From positions 1 through 64,000 of the forward strand of contig JAYTOP010000039.1 in assembly GCA_043747745.1 (NCBI GenBank): a stretch of 64,000 nt of DNA. Direction: 5' to 3'. Source of the stretch: SZAS-103 sp043747745 (GTDB taxonomy: Bacteria > Pseudomonadota > Gammaproteobacteria > Xanthomonadales > Xanthomonadaceae). The position numbers were made by a program, and so were the translations under genes. This document shows positions 8,548-18,092 of this stretch, piece by piece. A model generated the notes under the pieces. The model was given only the letters and a program-made list of their open reading frames with translations. It was not told the origin of the DNA and searched no databases. Each line of letters starts with the position of its first letter. Within the stretch, counting starts at the first letter, position 1.

Positions 8548-9798
8548 GTGACGGAGGCATTCAGCGGTTGGCTGATCAACTGCCTCCGTGCCTTTTTTGC
8601 TTTATCCGTTCCCCGTTCCCCGTTCCCCGTTCCCGGGCTCGCCGCTGTATTTCTCGTCCTGCTGGCCGTACTGCAGCCGAGCCACGCCGCGCCACGCATT
8701 GGCGTTGTGACGATGCAACCGGGCGCGGAATACTGGTCGCGGTTCGGGCACGACGCGATCCTCGTCGACGACCGTACGAACGATCCGGCCAGTGTGCCGC
8801 TGCTGTACAACTACGGTTACTTCGATTTCGACCAGCCCGGCTTCATGCTGCATTTCGTGCAGGGCTACATGAGTTACATGCTGGCTGCGGTGCCATTTCA
8901 GGACGACATGGAGGGCTACGCGCGCGATGGCCGTGGCGCGAGCCTGCAATGGCTGGACATGACACCCGCGCAGGCGACGAAGTTGCAGCGTTTCCTGCGA
9001 TGGAACGCGCTGCCCGAACACGCGACGTATCGCTACGACTACTTCACCCAGGATTGCGCGACCAAGGTCCGCGATGCGCTCGACCTCGCGCTCGACGGCG
9101 CCCTGCACGCGCAGCTCAGCGCACCATCGCAGGGGCTGACCTACCGCACCGAAGCCGTCCGCCTCGGCGCGCCGGTCCCGTGGATGGGGCTGGGCATGCA
9201 CTTCGCGCTCGGCCCATACGGCGATCGCCCGCTGTCGCGCTGGGACGAGGCGTTCATTCCGATGCGCCTGCAGGACAGCCTGCGCCTGGTCCACACCGCC
9301 GCCGGCACGCCGCTGGTGACCAGCGAAACCGAACTGCTGCCGCATCGTCTGGCACCGACCCTGACCGACATACCGCGCTGGCGAATCTGGTTCGTGCTGC
9401 TGGGGCTCGGCCTTGCGGTGCTGGCGGTGGTCGGCTCGCGCCGCGCGCCGCGCACGACCGCCGCGTTCGCCGGCCTGTTCTGGCTGAAGTGCGGCTTGCT
9501 CGGCGTGGGCCTGGCGCTGTTGTGGTGCTGCACCGAGCACGTCGCGATCTGGGGCAACGAGAACCTGCTGCTGACGAATCCGCTGTGCCTGGTCCTGCTG
9601 CCGGGCGCGTGGGCGATGCTGCGCGGACGCGAGCCGCCGCGCTGGCATGCCACGCTGTTGCTGCTGGTTGCGCTGTCGGCAGGCGCGGCGCTGTTCCTGA
9701 AATTCCTGCCGTTCCGCATCCAGAGCAATGGCGACTGGATCGCGCTGTTTTTGCCGATCCATCTCGCATTGGCTTACGCTGGGCGCAGGCTGCGCTGA
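8548..9798 (+). CDS. DUF4105 (Lnb N-terminal periplasmic domain) membrane protein
   Basis: About 416 residues from a GTG at 8548; the frame is open back to an ATG at 8416 and the true start is uncertain. A hydrophobic export segment (GLAAVFLVLLAVLQPSHA) is followed by the DUF4105 domain with PGAEYWSRFGHDAILV, FDFDQPGFMLHFVQGYMSYM and YDYFTQDCATKVRD. About four membrane helices fill the C-terminal third. DUF4105 proteins are exported and of unknown activity; the conserved Cys/His pattern recalls papain-like folds, but I do not assign catalysis. The 5' end is unusual: the reading frame runs through the GGGGAAC arrays and the corC terminator, and the first ATG inside the domain (8713) would remove the export signal. 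Confidence 0.75.
   Translation: MTEAFSGWLINCLRAFFALSVPRSPFPVPGLAAVFLVLLAVLQPSHAAPRIGVVTMQPGAEYWSRFGHDAILVDDRTNDPASVPLLYNYGYFDFDQPGFMLHFVQGYMSYMLAAVPFQDDMEGYARDGRGASLQWLDMTPAQATKLQRFLRWNALPEHATYRYDYFTQDCATKVRDALDLALDGALHAQLSAPSQGLTYRTEAVRLGAPVPWMGLGMHFALGPYGDRPLSRWDEAFIPMRLQDSLRLVHTAAGTPLVTSETELLPHRLAPTLTDIPRWRIWFVLLGLGLAVLAVVGSRRAPRTTAAFAGLFWLKCGLLGVGLALLWCCTEHVAIWGNENLLLTNPLCLVLLPGAWAMLRGREPPRWHATLLLLVALSAGAALFLKFLPFRIQSNGDWIALFLPIHLALAYAGRRLR
8551..8598 (+). terminator. Intrinsic terminator after corC
   Basis: The stem ACGGAGGCA (8551-8559) pairs perfectly with TGCCTCCGT (8581-8589). An inner stem TCAGC/GCTGA (8561-8565 with 8571-8575) sits inside, and a T run follows at 8593-8598. This is a textbook Rho-independent terminator in the + direction, ending the corC transcript. 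It overlaps the only plausible early start of the following DUF4105 gene. Confidence 0.85.
8607..8636 (-). repeat. GTTCCCC heptad array (right arm)
   Basis: About four tandem GTTCCCC heptads, the inverted counterpart of the array at 8429-8461. This arm encodes part of the apparent N terminus of the DUF4105 protein (VPRSPFPVPG), so a repeat insertion probably rewrote that gene's 5' end. Confidence 0.8.
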
Positions 9799-9879
9799 GT
9801 GAATGCGATCGAGCGACGCTTCATCGATCGGCCTTGATCGACGGTGAAGCTGGCAAGCGGCAACCCCCCGGAGACCTTG

Positions 9880-10878
9880 ATGGACGCCCAGATCAATCCC
9901 GAACAGATGGTGGTGAACTGCGTGGCCTATGGCGCCGATGGCCGTCGCCTGCCGGACATCGACTTCGAACAGATCAGCGACGTGCTCGCGCGCGACGACG
10001 GCAGCTTCGTGTGGGTCGGCCTGTACGAGCCCGACGAGGTGCTGATGGACAAGCTGCAGGAGGAATTCGGCCTGCACGACCTCGCCGTTGAGGACGCGCA
10101 CAACGCGCACCAGCGGCCCAAGATCGAAATCTACGGCGACTCGCTGTTCGTCGTGCTCAATACCGCGCAGGCGGTGAAAGGCTGCGTGCAGTTCGGCGAG
10201 ACCCACGCCTTCCTCGGCAAGCGCTACCTGGTGACGATCCGCCACGGCGCGTCGCTGTCCTACGTGCCTGCGCGCGTGCGCTGCGAACGCGAGCCGGACA
10301 TGATGGCGCTCGGCCCGAGCTACCCGCTCTACGCGATGCTGGATTTCATCGTCGACAACTACATGCCGGTGGTCAGCGACTTCCAGAGCGAACTGAAGAA
10401 GCTCGAGAAGGACATCTTCGCGGAGGATTACCGCCGCGAGACCATCCAGCAGCTCTACAACCTCAAGCAGGAACTGACCACGCTGCGACTCGCGGTGTCG
10501 CCCTTGCAGGACATCCTCAACCAGCTGCAACGCTTCCATCCGAACCTGGTCCATGAAGACGTGCGCGTGTACTTCCGCGACGTGTTCGACCATGTCGTGC
10601 GCGTCAACGAAGCCACCGACACCATGCGCGAACTGCTGACCGCCGCGATGGGCGTGAACCTCGCGCTCGTCACCGTGGCCCAGGGCGAGATCGTCAAGCG
10701 CCTCGCCGGCTGGGCCGGCCTGCTCGCGGTGCCGACCCTGATGGCGAGCTGGTACGGCATGAACTTCCACAACATGCCCGAACTGAGTGGACGCTACAGC
10801 TACGGCATCCTGATCGGTGCCACGCTGAGCGTGTGCGTCGTGCTGTATTTCGCGCTGAAGCGGGCGCGGTGGTTGTAG
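9880..10878 (+). CDS. corA: Magnesium/cobalt transporter CorA
   Basis: A 332-residue CorA-family channel for Mg2+ and other divalent ions, acting as a pentamer in the inner membrane. The ATG at 9880 is chosen because GGAG lies 8 bases upstream; an ATG at 9844 has no such site. Residues 1-265 form the large cytoplasmic funnel with long helices (VVSDFQSELKKLEKDIF and following). The two C-terminal membrane helices flank the signature YGMNFHNMPEL (about 291-301), which contains the GMN selectivity motif; the protein ends in a basic tail (ALKRARWL). It stands alone, 80 bases after the DUF4105 gene. Confident call. Confidence 0.93.
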   Translation: MDAQINPEQMVVNCVAYGADGRRLPDIDFEQISDVLARDDGSFVWVGLYEPDEVLMDKLQEEFGLHDLAVEDAHNAHQRPKIEIYGDSLFVVLNTAQAVKGCVQFGETHAFLGKRYLVTIRHGASLSYVPARVRCEREPDMMALGPSYPLYAMLDFIVDNYMPVVSDFQSELKKLEKDIFAEDYRRETIQQLYNLKQELTTLRLAVSPLQDILNQLQRFHPNLVHEDVRVYFRDVFDHVVRVNEATDTMRELLTAAMGVNLALVTVAQGEIVKRLAGWAGLLAVPTLMASWYGMNFHNMPELSGRYSYGILIGATLSVCVVLYFALKRARWL

Positions 10879-11190
10879 CGCCTTGGTTTCAGGCCGCGAC
10901 GATTCGAATCGGCAATCGAGTCGGCGATGACGCAATCGTATCGACCGATACGCCCGCATTCCTGTTGTTGCGATCCATTACGTCATCAAATCCAGGATAT
11001 TGCGGGCATCGTGCGAGCCGGCTGTCTGCAAGCGAACTGGCAACGCGGCGATCCCGCGACAGCACTTGCCTTGACGCTCTACAGACGATCCTCTGCAACA
11101 CAGTTTCCGGTGCAATCGTGCGTTGCGGCCCGCACGCCGGGCTTTCGACGACTACAGTAGAGAAAAACAAAGAGATAAAGGTGCCAGCCC
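10879..11190. other. 312-base gap with no recognised gene
   Basis: No convincing coding frame, RNA gene or terminator is visible between corA and the frameshifted secreted gene. The last bases before 11191 contain AAAGGTG, a usable ribosome-binding site for that gene, so its promoter should lie here. Confidence 0.5.
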
Positions 11191-11648
11191 ATGAACATCA
11201 TGCTCTCGGCCGCCGTTGTTGGCATTGCTATTGCCGCATCCTCTGGCTCGATACCGACGGTCGCACCAAAGCTCCTTACCATTGCTACGATCCTTGCGCA
11301 TCCCGGCACCTATGACGGCATGCTCGTGCGGATCAAGGGGGCGGCCGTCGTGCGCTTCGCGAGGCAGACTACATTTGCGACAAGCCTGAGCTCATTGATT
11401 CCGGCCAATCCGAAAAATGCCTTTGGCTCGGCGGTACGGTGTTCAATCGCGACGCTATTGGCGTGAGCAATCTTCATCGAAAGCTCGTGGATATGGTCGG
11501 ACGGTTCCACGCAGCAGATCGCGGCCACATGAGCGCGTATGGGGGCACCATTTCGCCAATTTCAGCAACAATCCTTGGTGTGCATGGGCGCGGTGATATT
11601 CCTCCTCCACACCCGCCGCCGCCAGGACGAGGGTCGGGACGAGGGTAA
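11191..11648 (+). pseudogene. Frameshifted small secreted protein gene
   Basis: The ATG at 11191 has AAAGGTG upstream and opens a signal-peptide-like start (MNIMLSAAVVGIAIAASSG) running to HPGTYDGMLVRIKG. Around 11337-11360 the convincing sequence moves to another frame, which continues as EADYICDKPELIDSG, EKCLWLGGTVFNRD and LHRKLVDMVGRFHAADRGHM until the stop at 11646-11648. One added base near the five-G run at 11337-11341 would restore a single reading frame of about 150 residues. This is either a real inactivating frameshift, homopolymer slippage, or a sequencing error. No family recognised; the restored protein would be periplasmic. Confidence 0.6.
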
Positions 11649-11747
11649 GAGAGCGTTGAAACGTTCTCTGAGCCTGATCGTCCTGATCGTCTCGTTCGCT
11701 CCCGGGTTTCAACCACCGGGGCTTCAAAATGCCCTCGGGTTCAAGAT

Positions 11748-13850
11748 TTATTGCGCCGCCTGCAAGTGCGCCTTCAGCCATGCGTTGACGGTGTCGTGCC
11801 AGAGCACGCTGTTCTGCGGCTTGAGCACCCAGTGGTTCTCGTTCGGGAAGTACAGGTACTTCGACTCGATGCCCTTGCGCTGCAACGCAGTGAACGCGGC
11901 GATGCCCTGTTCGACCGGAATGCGCAGATCGTTCTGGCTGTGCACGACGAGCATCGGCACTTTCCAGTCCTTGACGTGGTTGACCGGATTGAAGCGCTCG
12001 TAGCCTTCCGGATTCGCCCACGGGGTGCCGCCGTTTTCCCATTCGCTGAACCACAGTTCCTCGGTCGAGTAACCCATCATGCGGTTGTCGAACACGCCGT
12101 CGTGGTCGACAAGGCACTTGAACGGCCGGCTTCCATCCGCCGCGATCCAGTTGCCCGCGATCCAGTACACCATGTAGCCGCCGTAGCTTGCGCCGAGCGC
12201 GCAGGCATTGCTGCCGTCGAGATAGGAATACTTCTGCAGCGCGGAGGCCCAGCCTTTCTGCAGGTCTTCGAGCGGGCGGTCGCCCCAGTGCTGCGAGATC
12301 GCATCGGTGAACGCCTGGCCGTAGCCGGTCGATCCATGGAAGTCGACCATCACCACCGCGTAGCCCTGCCCCGCGTACGTCTGCGGATTCCAGCGGAAAC
12401 TCCAGTCGTTGCCGAATGAACCCTGCGGCCCGCCGTGGATCAGGAACGCGACCGGATACTTCTTGCCCGGCTGGTAGTTCCATGGCTTGACCACGTAGCC
12501 ATGCACGGTTTCGCCGTTCCATCCCGGGAATGCGAACTGCTCGAAGTCGCCGAACGCGACGCCATCGAGCTTGTCGTCGTTGTTGTGCGATATCGGCCGT
12601 ACAGCGCTGCCATCGGCGCGCGCGACGAACAACTGGTCGGGCGATTTCATTGAATTGCGGGTGAACGCGAGCGTGTCGCCGGCGATGTCGATGGCCGAGA
12701 TCGCGCCGTCGCCGACGATTTTTTTCACCGCGCCGGTCGCGATGTTCACCGCGAACAACGGATGCTGACCCATGTCGTCGGCGGTCGTGTAGATCGTCTT
12801 GCCATCGGCCGACAACGTGATGCCGTCAGCGGAGCGATCCCATGCCGGATCGATCTCGCGCGTTGCACGGGATGCGAGGTTCATTTCCATCAAGGCGAAG
12901 CGATCCGCCTCGAAGCCTGGGCGTTTCATCGCGCGGTAGTACAGTTTTTTTCCGTCTGCGGAGAACACCGGCGCAGCGTCCCAGGCCTTGTTCGATTCGG
13001 TGAGATCGCGCGGCGCGGCGGAGCCATCGGCGGGAACGATGTAGATGTCGAAGTTCGTCGACCATGGCTCGCTCTTGCCGGCGATGCGCACGTCGAACGC
13101 GAGCGACTTGCCGTCGGGCGACCAGTTGTATTCGCTGGCATCGCCGAACGGCTTGGATGGAATGTCGCCATCGATGCCGCTGCTGACCAAGGCCGGCTCG
13201 GCAGCGGCCTTGCCGTCGGCGCCGATCGCAGCCGTGAACAACTGGCTGCGCGTGCCGTCGGCCCACGTGTCCCAGTGGCGGATGAAGAGCTTGTCGAAGA
13301 TCCTGCCGCTGGCCTTGTTCGCGGCGGTCGCGTCGTGATGCTGCTTCGTGCATGCGAGCGTCTTGCAGTCGGCGAACACATCGAAGCTCAACGCGAACGA
13401 CTTGCCGTCCGGGGACAACTTGTAGCTACCGACATCAAGCGGATAGTCGGTAACCTGGGTTGCTGTTCCACCATGCACAGATTGGCGCCAGACCTGGTCG
13501 CTGCCGGATTTCGACGAGATGAAATACACGCTTGCGCTATCCGGCGCGAACACGGGCGAATTGCCGGCCATGCCATCGGCGAGCAAGCGCCTCGGCGGCG
13601 GCGGCAGATTGCGCGTGAGCAGATTCTTGATCCACAGCGAGGTCACGCTCTTGTTGGCGGCAGAGTCGGTCTGGCGTACCGAGAACACGACCATCTGCCC
13701 GTCCGGCGACAAGGCCGGTTCCGACACGCGCTCCAGATTGACCATGTCGCGCACGACAAACGGTTTCTTCGCAGGCGACTCGTCGGCTGCAAGCGAACAC
13801 ATGGGCAACACCGCAAGCAACAACAAAGGAAGCGGGCGAAGACGTGGCAT
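11748..13850 (-). CDS. Secreted S9 family prolyl-oligopeptidase-type peptidase
   Basis: 700 residues from the ATG at 13850, with AAGGAA about 9 bases upstream. Signal peptide at 1-21 (LLLLAVLPMCSLAA), then a WD40-like/beta-propeller region with repeated SPDGKS and SADGKK strands (about 35-410), then an alpha/beta hydrolase domain. The catalytic triad is visible: GASYGG nucleophile Ser near 555, Asp near 641 (HSQNDLRIP) and His near 673 (NENHWV). The family removes dipeptides or acyl-amino acids from peptides; periplasmic location fits peptide scavenging. It is divergent from a POT peptide transporter with about 180 bases between starts. Dipeptidyl-peptidase versus acylaminoacyl-peptidase activity cannot be told from sequence. 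Confidence 0.9.
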   Translation of the reverse strand: MPRLRPLPLLLLAVLPMCSLAADESPAKKPFVVRDMVNLERVSEPALSPDGQMVVFSVRQTDSAANKSVTSLWIKNLLTRNLPPPPRRLLADGMAGNSPVFAPDSASVYFISSKSGSDQVWRQSVHGGTATQVTDYPLDVGSYKLSPDGKSFALSFDVFADCKTLACTKQHHDATAANKASGRIFDKLFIRHWDTWADGTRSQLFTAAIGADGKAAAEPALVSSGIDGDIPSKPFGDASEYNWSPDGKSLAFDVRIAGKSEPWSTNFDIYIVPADGSAAPRDLTESNKAWDAAPVFSADGKKLYYRAMKRPGFEADRFALMEMNLASRATREIDPAWDRSADGITLSADGKTIYTTADDMGQHPLFAVNIATGAVKKIVGDGAISAIDIAGDTLAFTRNSMKSPDQLFVARADGSAVRPISHNNDDKLDGVAFGDFEQFAFPGWNGETVHGYVVKPWNYQPGKKYPVAFLIHGGPQGSFGNDWSFRWNPQTYAGQGYAVVMVDFHGSTGYGQAFTDAISQHWGDRPLEDLQKGWASALQKYSYLDGSNACALGASYGGYMVYWIAGNWIAADGSRPFKCLVDHDGVFDNRMMGYSTEELWFSEWENGGTPWANPEGYERFNPVNHVKDWKVPMLVVHSQNDLRIPVEQGIAAFTALQRKGIESKYLYFPNENHWVLKPQNSVLWHDTVNAWLKAHLQAAQ

Positions 13851-14031
13851 GGATGGTTCCTTGGTAACGGAAGGCACGATGGCCAACTGAGGATGGTAGG
13901 CGCGCGCGCTGTTTCGTGGAAGTCCTTGGCATAGGCCAGCCATGCTTCGGCCACGCGGACCAGAGCGATCGCACCGCATATACTCCGGCGATGCGCGGCA
14001 TCGCGGCGCAATCCATTCGCAAGGAAACTGC

Positions 14032-15864
14032 ATGTCCGCCAGCGTCACCGCAACGACCATTCCTGACGGCGTCCCGCACGACGACGACTTTCTCGGCCAT
14101 CCGAAGGGCGTCTACGTCTGCTTCTTCACCGAGATGTGGGAGCGGTTCTCGTTCTACGGGATGAAGGCATTGCTGCTGCTGTACCTGATCAACCATCACA
14201 GGTTCGGCGACCGCATCGGACTGGACGTACTGGGCGCGTACGGCGGACTGGTGTATTGCCTGCCGGTGTTCGGCGGCATGCTCGCGGACCGATGGCTCGG
14301 CAAGCGCAAGGCGGTGGTCTTCGGCGGCATCCTGCTGTGCCTCGGCCATTTCGGCATGTCCTTCGAAGGCGCGCAGGCGACGCTGGTGAACGGCGTCGTG
14401 GTACGCGACGAAGGCTCGCTTTACGCCTTCTACCTGTCGTTGTCGCTGATCATCATGGGCGTCGGCTTCCTCAAACCGAACATCTCGACGATCGTCGGCC
14501 GGTTGTACGAACAAGGCGACCCGCGCCGCGATTCGGGATTCAGCCTGTTCTATGCCGGCATCAATCTTGGCGCCTTGTTCGGCTCGATCGTGTGCGGTTA
14601 CCTGGGCATCGTCGTGAGTTGGGGCTGGGGTTTCGGCGCGGCCGGCATCGGCATGGTGCTGGGACTCGCGCAATTCCTGTGGGGCCAAAAATACCTGCGC
14701 GGCCACGCCGAGCCGCCCGACCCGCCGTCGCTGCGCGAACGCGTACTCGGCATGCCACGCGAACTGGCCATTTACATCGGTGCGATCGTGGGGTTGCTGC
14801 CCGTCGCGGGACTGATGTGGGCGGTGGCGAACCACGCGTTCTCGCTCGGCGGCGAAGTAAGCCTCGCGTTGCTGCTGATGATCGTGGTGATGATTGGCGT
14901 GCTCGCGTGGTTCTTCTGGTTCATCGCCGCCCGCTGCACGCCTGTGCAGCGCCACCAGATGATCGCCCTGATCTCCATGATCACGATGTGCCTGGTGTTC
15001 TTCACCCTCTATGAGCAGACCTACGGCTCGTGGGTCACGTTCACGGATCGCCTCCTGACGAAGGACATCTTCCCGTCCCTCGTCCATCCGCAACCCGAGC
15101 ACCTGCCGTTCGGAAGCGACTGGATGGCGAACATCCAGATGGGCTTGCGCTTCCTGCCATGGTCGACCTACGCGCTGGTGCTTGCGCCGCTGTCGTTCAT
15201 GGCGGCCGCCACGATGAGCGAGCGCGACGCCCAGTCGCGGATGCCGAAACTGCTGTTCCTTTTCGTGTGCCTGCTGGTGATCGTGGCCGTGATCCGCGAT
15301 TCGGTCATCCTGCCCGCGACCGCCAGTTCGCTGACCTACCTCAGTGGCCCGTTCATCTTGCTGCTGGCCCCGCTGTTCGCGTGGCTATGGGCATGGCTGG
15401 ACCGCTACGGTGCCGACCCATCCAAGCCGATCAAGAGCGCGCTCGGACTGATGTTTGCGGGCCTGTCGTTCGTCCCGATGGCGCTCGCCGCGCAGCACGC
15501 CGGCGCGATCGGCGGCATGGCCAGCGTGTGGTGGCTGGTGCTGGCTTATGGCGTGCTCGAAATCGGCGAGATGTGCCTGTCGCCCGTCGGCCTGTCGGCA
15601 GTCACCCAGCTTTCGGTGCCGAGCGTGGTCAGCCTGATGATGGGAACCTGGTTCCTCGCGACCGCGTTCTCGGAAACGCTGGCCGCGCGGTTCGGCAAGC
15701 TCGCCGCGATCGACATCCCGGAAGGCGCCAAGCTTGACGTCGCCGAGGCATCCGCGAAATACGCGCACCTGTTCTGGATCCTGACCGGGATTGGCCTCGG
15801 ATGCGCGGCGGTCGCGTTCCTGCTGGCGCCGCTGCTACGCCGGATGATGCACGGCGTGAAATGA
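14032..15864 (+). CDS. POT/PTR-family proton-coupled peptide transporter
   Basis: 610 residues from the ATG at 14032, with AAGGAA 6 bases upstream. It shows the family signature in helix 1 (EMWERFSFYGMKALLLLYL, an ExxERFxxYG motif) and FYAGINLGALFGSIVCGYLG (the PTR2 signature) near residue 190. About 14 membrane helices are predicted by eye. The family imports di- and tripeptides with protons. Its divergent neighbour is a secreted S9 peptidase, and two more S9 peptidases lie convergently downstream, so the group reads as a peptide degradation-and-uptake locus. The stop codon lies inside a short hairpin (15862-15880). Confidence 0.9.
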   Translation: MSASVTATTIPDGVPHDDDFLGHPKGVYVCFFTEMWERFSFYGMKALLLLYLINHHRFGDRIGLDVLGAYGGLVYCLPVFGGMLADRWLGKRKAVVFGGILLCLGHFGMSFEGAQATLVNGVVVRDEGSLYAFYLSLSLIIMGVGFLKPNISTIVGRLYEQGDPRRDSGFSLFYAGINLGALFGSIVCGYLGIVVSWGWGFGAAGIGMVLGLAQFLWGQKYLRGHAEPPDPPSLRERVLGMPRELAIYIGAIVGLLPVAGLMWAVANHAFSLGGEVSLALLLMIVVMIGVLAWFFWFIAARCTPVQRHQMIALISMITMCLVFFTLYEQTYGSWVTFTDRLLTKDIFPSLVHPQPEHLPFGSDWMANIQMGLRFLPWSTYALVLAPLSFMAAATMSERDAQSRMPKLLFLFVCLLVIVAVIRDSVILPATASSLTYLSGPFILLLAPLFAWLWAWLDRYGADPSKPIKSALGLMFAGLSFVPMALAAQHAGAIGGMASVWWLVLAYGVLEIGEMCLSPVGLSAVTQLSVPSVVSLMMGTWFLATAFSETLAARFGKLAAIDIPEGAKLDVAEASAKYAHLFWILTGIGLGCAAVAFLLAPLLRRMMHGVK

Positions 15865-15955
15865 CCACAGGTTGTGGTCAATCCCGTACAGGCCATGGAT
15901 GGCCGTTGACTCGGGATCTCGCGTTGGCCCGTTCGCGCATCGCGCGAACGGCTTT
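15862..15955. terminator. Two hairpins between convergent genes
   Basis: TGACCACA/TGTGGTCA (15862-15869 with 15873-15880) includes the transporter stop codon. A second perfect 10-base stem, CCGTTCGCGC/GCGCGAACGG (15929-15938 with 15942-15951), is followed by CTTT. The second resembles an intrinsic terminator with a weak T tract and could serve the transporter gene and, in reverse, the S9 gene at 16015. Confidence 0.5.
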
Positions 15956-16014
15956 GCCAATGCATCATCCCCGCCTCAATGCTTAAACAACGAGGTCGCC
16001 GCCTGTCTTTTGAG

Positions 16015-18072
16015 TCAGCGGGTCGCGTTCGGGCCGATGTTCCGGTCGAGAAAGATCAGCATGCTGTTGTAGAAGCTTTCGCGGTCCTGCTCCTTGTAGA
16101 AGCCGTGCCCTTCGCCGGCATAGATCGTCGCGTCCACCGACTTGCCCGCCTTCTGAAGTGCGTCGCGCATCAGTTCGGTGTGCTTGGGCGGCGCGCGCTC
16201 GTCTTCCTTGCCCGCCGCCAGCAACACCGGAACCTTGATCCTGTCCGCGAGCCGCGCCGGCGACAGCGCTTCAAGGTTCTGCTCGCCGAGGGTGTCCTTG
16301 AGGAAGTTCGTCCCTGACTTGCGCTTCTGAATGTCGCCGGTGTTGTACATGATCGGCAGGTCGTACACGCCGACGTAGCCGATCGCGCAGCGGTACAGCG
16401 ACGGTTCCTTGGCCACGCCCATCAGCGCCGCGTAGCCGCCGTAGCTCGCGCCGTAGATGCAGATCCGGTTCGGATCGGCGATGCCCTGCTGGATCGCCCA
16501 TTTCGTCGCGTCGGTGACGTCATCCTGCATCGCCCCGCCCCACTGCTTGTATCCGGACGACACGAATTCGCGTCCGAATCCGGCCGAGCCGCGAAAGTTG
16601 ACCTGCAGCACGGCATAACCGCGCGATGCGAGCAATTGGGTTTCCTTGTCGAAACCCCATTCATCGGCGACGTCGAACGGCCCGCCATGGGGGTTGACGA
16701 CCATCGGCAGGTTCTTGCCCGAACTGCCGGCGGGAAGCGTGAGGAAACCGTGCAAAACCCTCCCATCGCGACTGGTCAGCGTGAAGGGACGTTGTTCGCC
16801 CATGCGATCCGGGTCGATCCAGTCGCGGTGGCTGAGCAGATGCTTGGCCTGCTTGTGCTCGATGTCGAACAGGTAGTAGTCGCCGGGACTGCGGTCGCTG
16901 TAGGTGAAGACCAGCGCCTGTTTCCCGTCGCCACTGTACTCCGGGATCACCACCGCCTGGTCGGTGAAGCTCGCCTCGAGGCTCCTGTAGAGCCGCGCGT
17001 TGTCGCTCTTTTCATCGAAGAACACCACCCGCGGCTTCGCATCCAGATAGCGGATGCCGATCACTTCGCCTGAGGGACCGTGAACCGTTCCGGGGTGGTC
17101 CCACACCATCCGGTCCTGTTCGTTCGCGGGACTCGCGACCGGATCGCGCAACACTTCGCGCATCGCGTGGCCGACGGTGTCGTAGGCCATGATGACATCG
17201 GGGCTCTGTCCCGTGCTTTCCTGCCTCAGGTAGGCGGTATGGCCGTCGGCCGCGAACCCCAGCGGCCAGACGTTGATGTGGGTCTTTTCTTCGTCGTTGA
17301 GCAGCACCCATCCGGATTTCGCGTCGTCCCGGTAATACGTCTTCAACTTGTTGTCGTTGCCGGCTCCGTACGCGAAACGCACCTCGCCCTGCAGGTCGGT
17401 GGTGAACCCGGCGTTGCGTACCGGTGCTGATGCCACCACGCTGATCTGCCCAGAGAAGACGTCCATGCGGACCGCTTTCGTGAACACCTCGCCTCCGGCT
17501 GTCCCGTGCTGGACGACCGACACGATCACGTGCCTGGCGTCGTTGCGCAGGCCGTCGACCATGAACGCGGCGTCCGCAGCCGTCGCCTTGCCGGTCGTGA
17601 TGTGGGAGCCTCCGGATGCCTCGCCGTCATCGCCGACGACGCGCTGGCCGATCAGGATTCCCTGCCCAGTGCCGTCCGCGTTCATGCCGTAGATCTCGCC
17701 GGTGGGCTGCGGCCGTTCGAGCAGGCCGAACCTCTCGCCGACGGTGATCAGCAGTCTTTTGTCGCTGACCCACCAGAAGTCCTCGACCTCGGTCTTGCCG
17801 GCGAGATTGAAATGCCCAAGTTTCGTCCCGTCCGGCTTCTGCACGAGCAAGACCCTTTTGGTGACGCCATCGGTATCCGTGAAGTTGACCGATCGCGCGA
17901 CGAACTCGCCGGTCGGCGACAGCTTCACATCCTCGAAAAAGTCGTTCTTCACGAAGTCCGCGATGGAGGTCGGGGGTTGCTGCGCCGACGCGGTCTTCGG
18001 ATCTTCCGCGCTCGCGACGCCGGTTCCGAGGAGCAGCAGGGACGTGATGGATGCAGACAAGATGGTTCGCAT
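16015..18072 (-). CDS. Secreted S9 family peptidase (tandem copy 2)
   Basis: 685 residues with a signal peptide (MRTILSASITSLLLLGTGVA...SA). An N-terminal beta-propeller-like region is followed by the hydrolase domain. Triad: GASYGG Ser near 543, Asp near 624 (GKEDERAP), His near 656 (GEGHGF). It is clearly paralogous to the gene immediately upstream (18093-20108): both share PHGGPF, ASRGYAVLQVN and YKQWGG/FKQWGG-type blocks. Only 20 bases separate them, so they form a tandem duplicated pair in one transcript. Role inferred: periplasmic oligopeptide hydrolysis, of the S9C/acylaminoacyl-peptidase-like group. Confidence 0.9.
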   Translation of the reverse strand: MRTILSASITSLLLLGTGVASAEDPKTASAQQPPTSIADFVKNDFFEDVKLSPTGEFVARSVNFTDTDGVTKRVLLVQKPDGTKLGHFNLAGKTEVEDFWWVSDKRLLITVGERFGLLERPQPTGEIYGMNADGTGQGILIGQRVVGDDGEASGGSHITTGKATAADAAFMVDGLRNDARHVIVSVVQHGTAGGEVFTKAVRMDVFSGQISVVASAPVRNAGFTTDLQGEVRFAYGAGNDNKLKTYYRDDAKSGWVLLNDEEKTHINVWPLGFAADGHTAYLRQESTGQSPDVIMAYDTVGHAMREVLRDPVASPANEQDRMVWDHPGTVHGPSGEVIGIRYLDAKPRVVFFDEKSDNARLYRSLEASFTDQAVVIPEYSGDGKQALVFTYSDRSPGDYYLFDIEHKQAKHLLSHRDWIDPDRMGEQRPFTLTSRDGRVLHGFLTLPAGSSGKNLPMVVNPHGGPFDVADEWGFDKETQLLASRGYAVLQVNFRGSAGFGREFVSSGYKQWGGAMQDDVTDATKWAIQQGIADPNRICIYGASYGGYAALMGVAKEPSLYRCAIGYVGVYDLPIMYNTGDIQKRKSGTNFLKDTLGEQNLEALSPARLADRIKVPVLLAAGKEDERAPPKHTELMRDALQKAGKSVDATIYAGEGHGFYKEQDRESFYNSMLIFLDRNIGPNATR

Positions 18073-18092
18073 GGTGACTCCGGTATCGTGAT

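Noticed and set aside
8429..8636. CRISPR-like array
   Set aside because: The units are contiguous heptads in two inverted blocks with no unique spacers of constant size, and no cas genes.
8602..10959. 785-residue minus-strand frame
   Set aside because: His/Gln/Arg/Val-rich antisense shadow of the DUF4105 and corA genes.
13537..15102. 521-residue minus-strand frame over the POT transporter
   Set aside because: Shadow with no hydrophobic pattern or motif; the + strand carries the family signatures.
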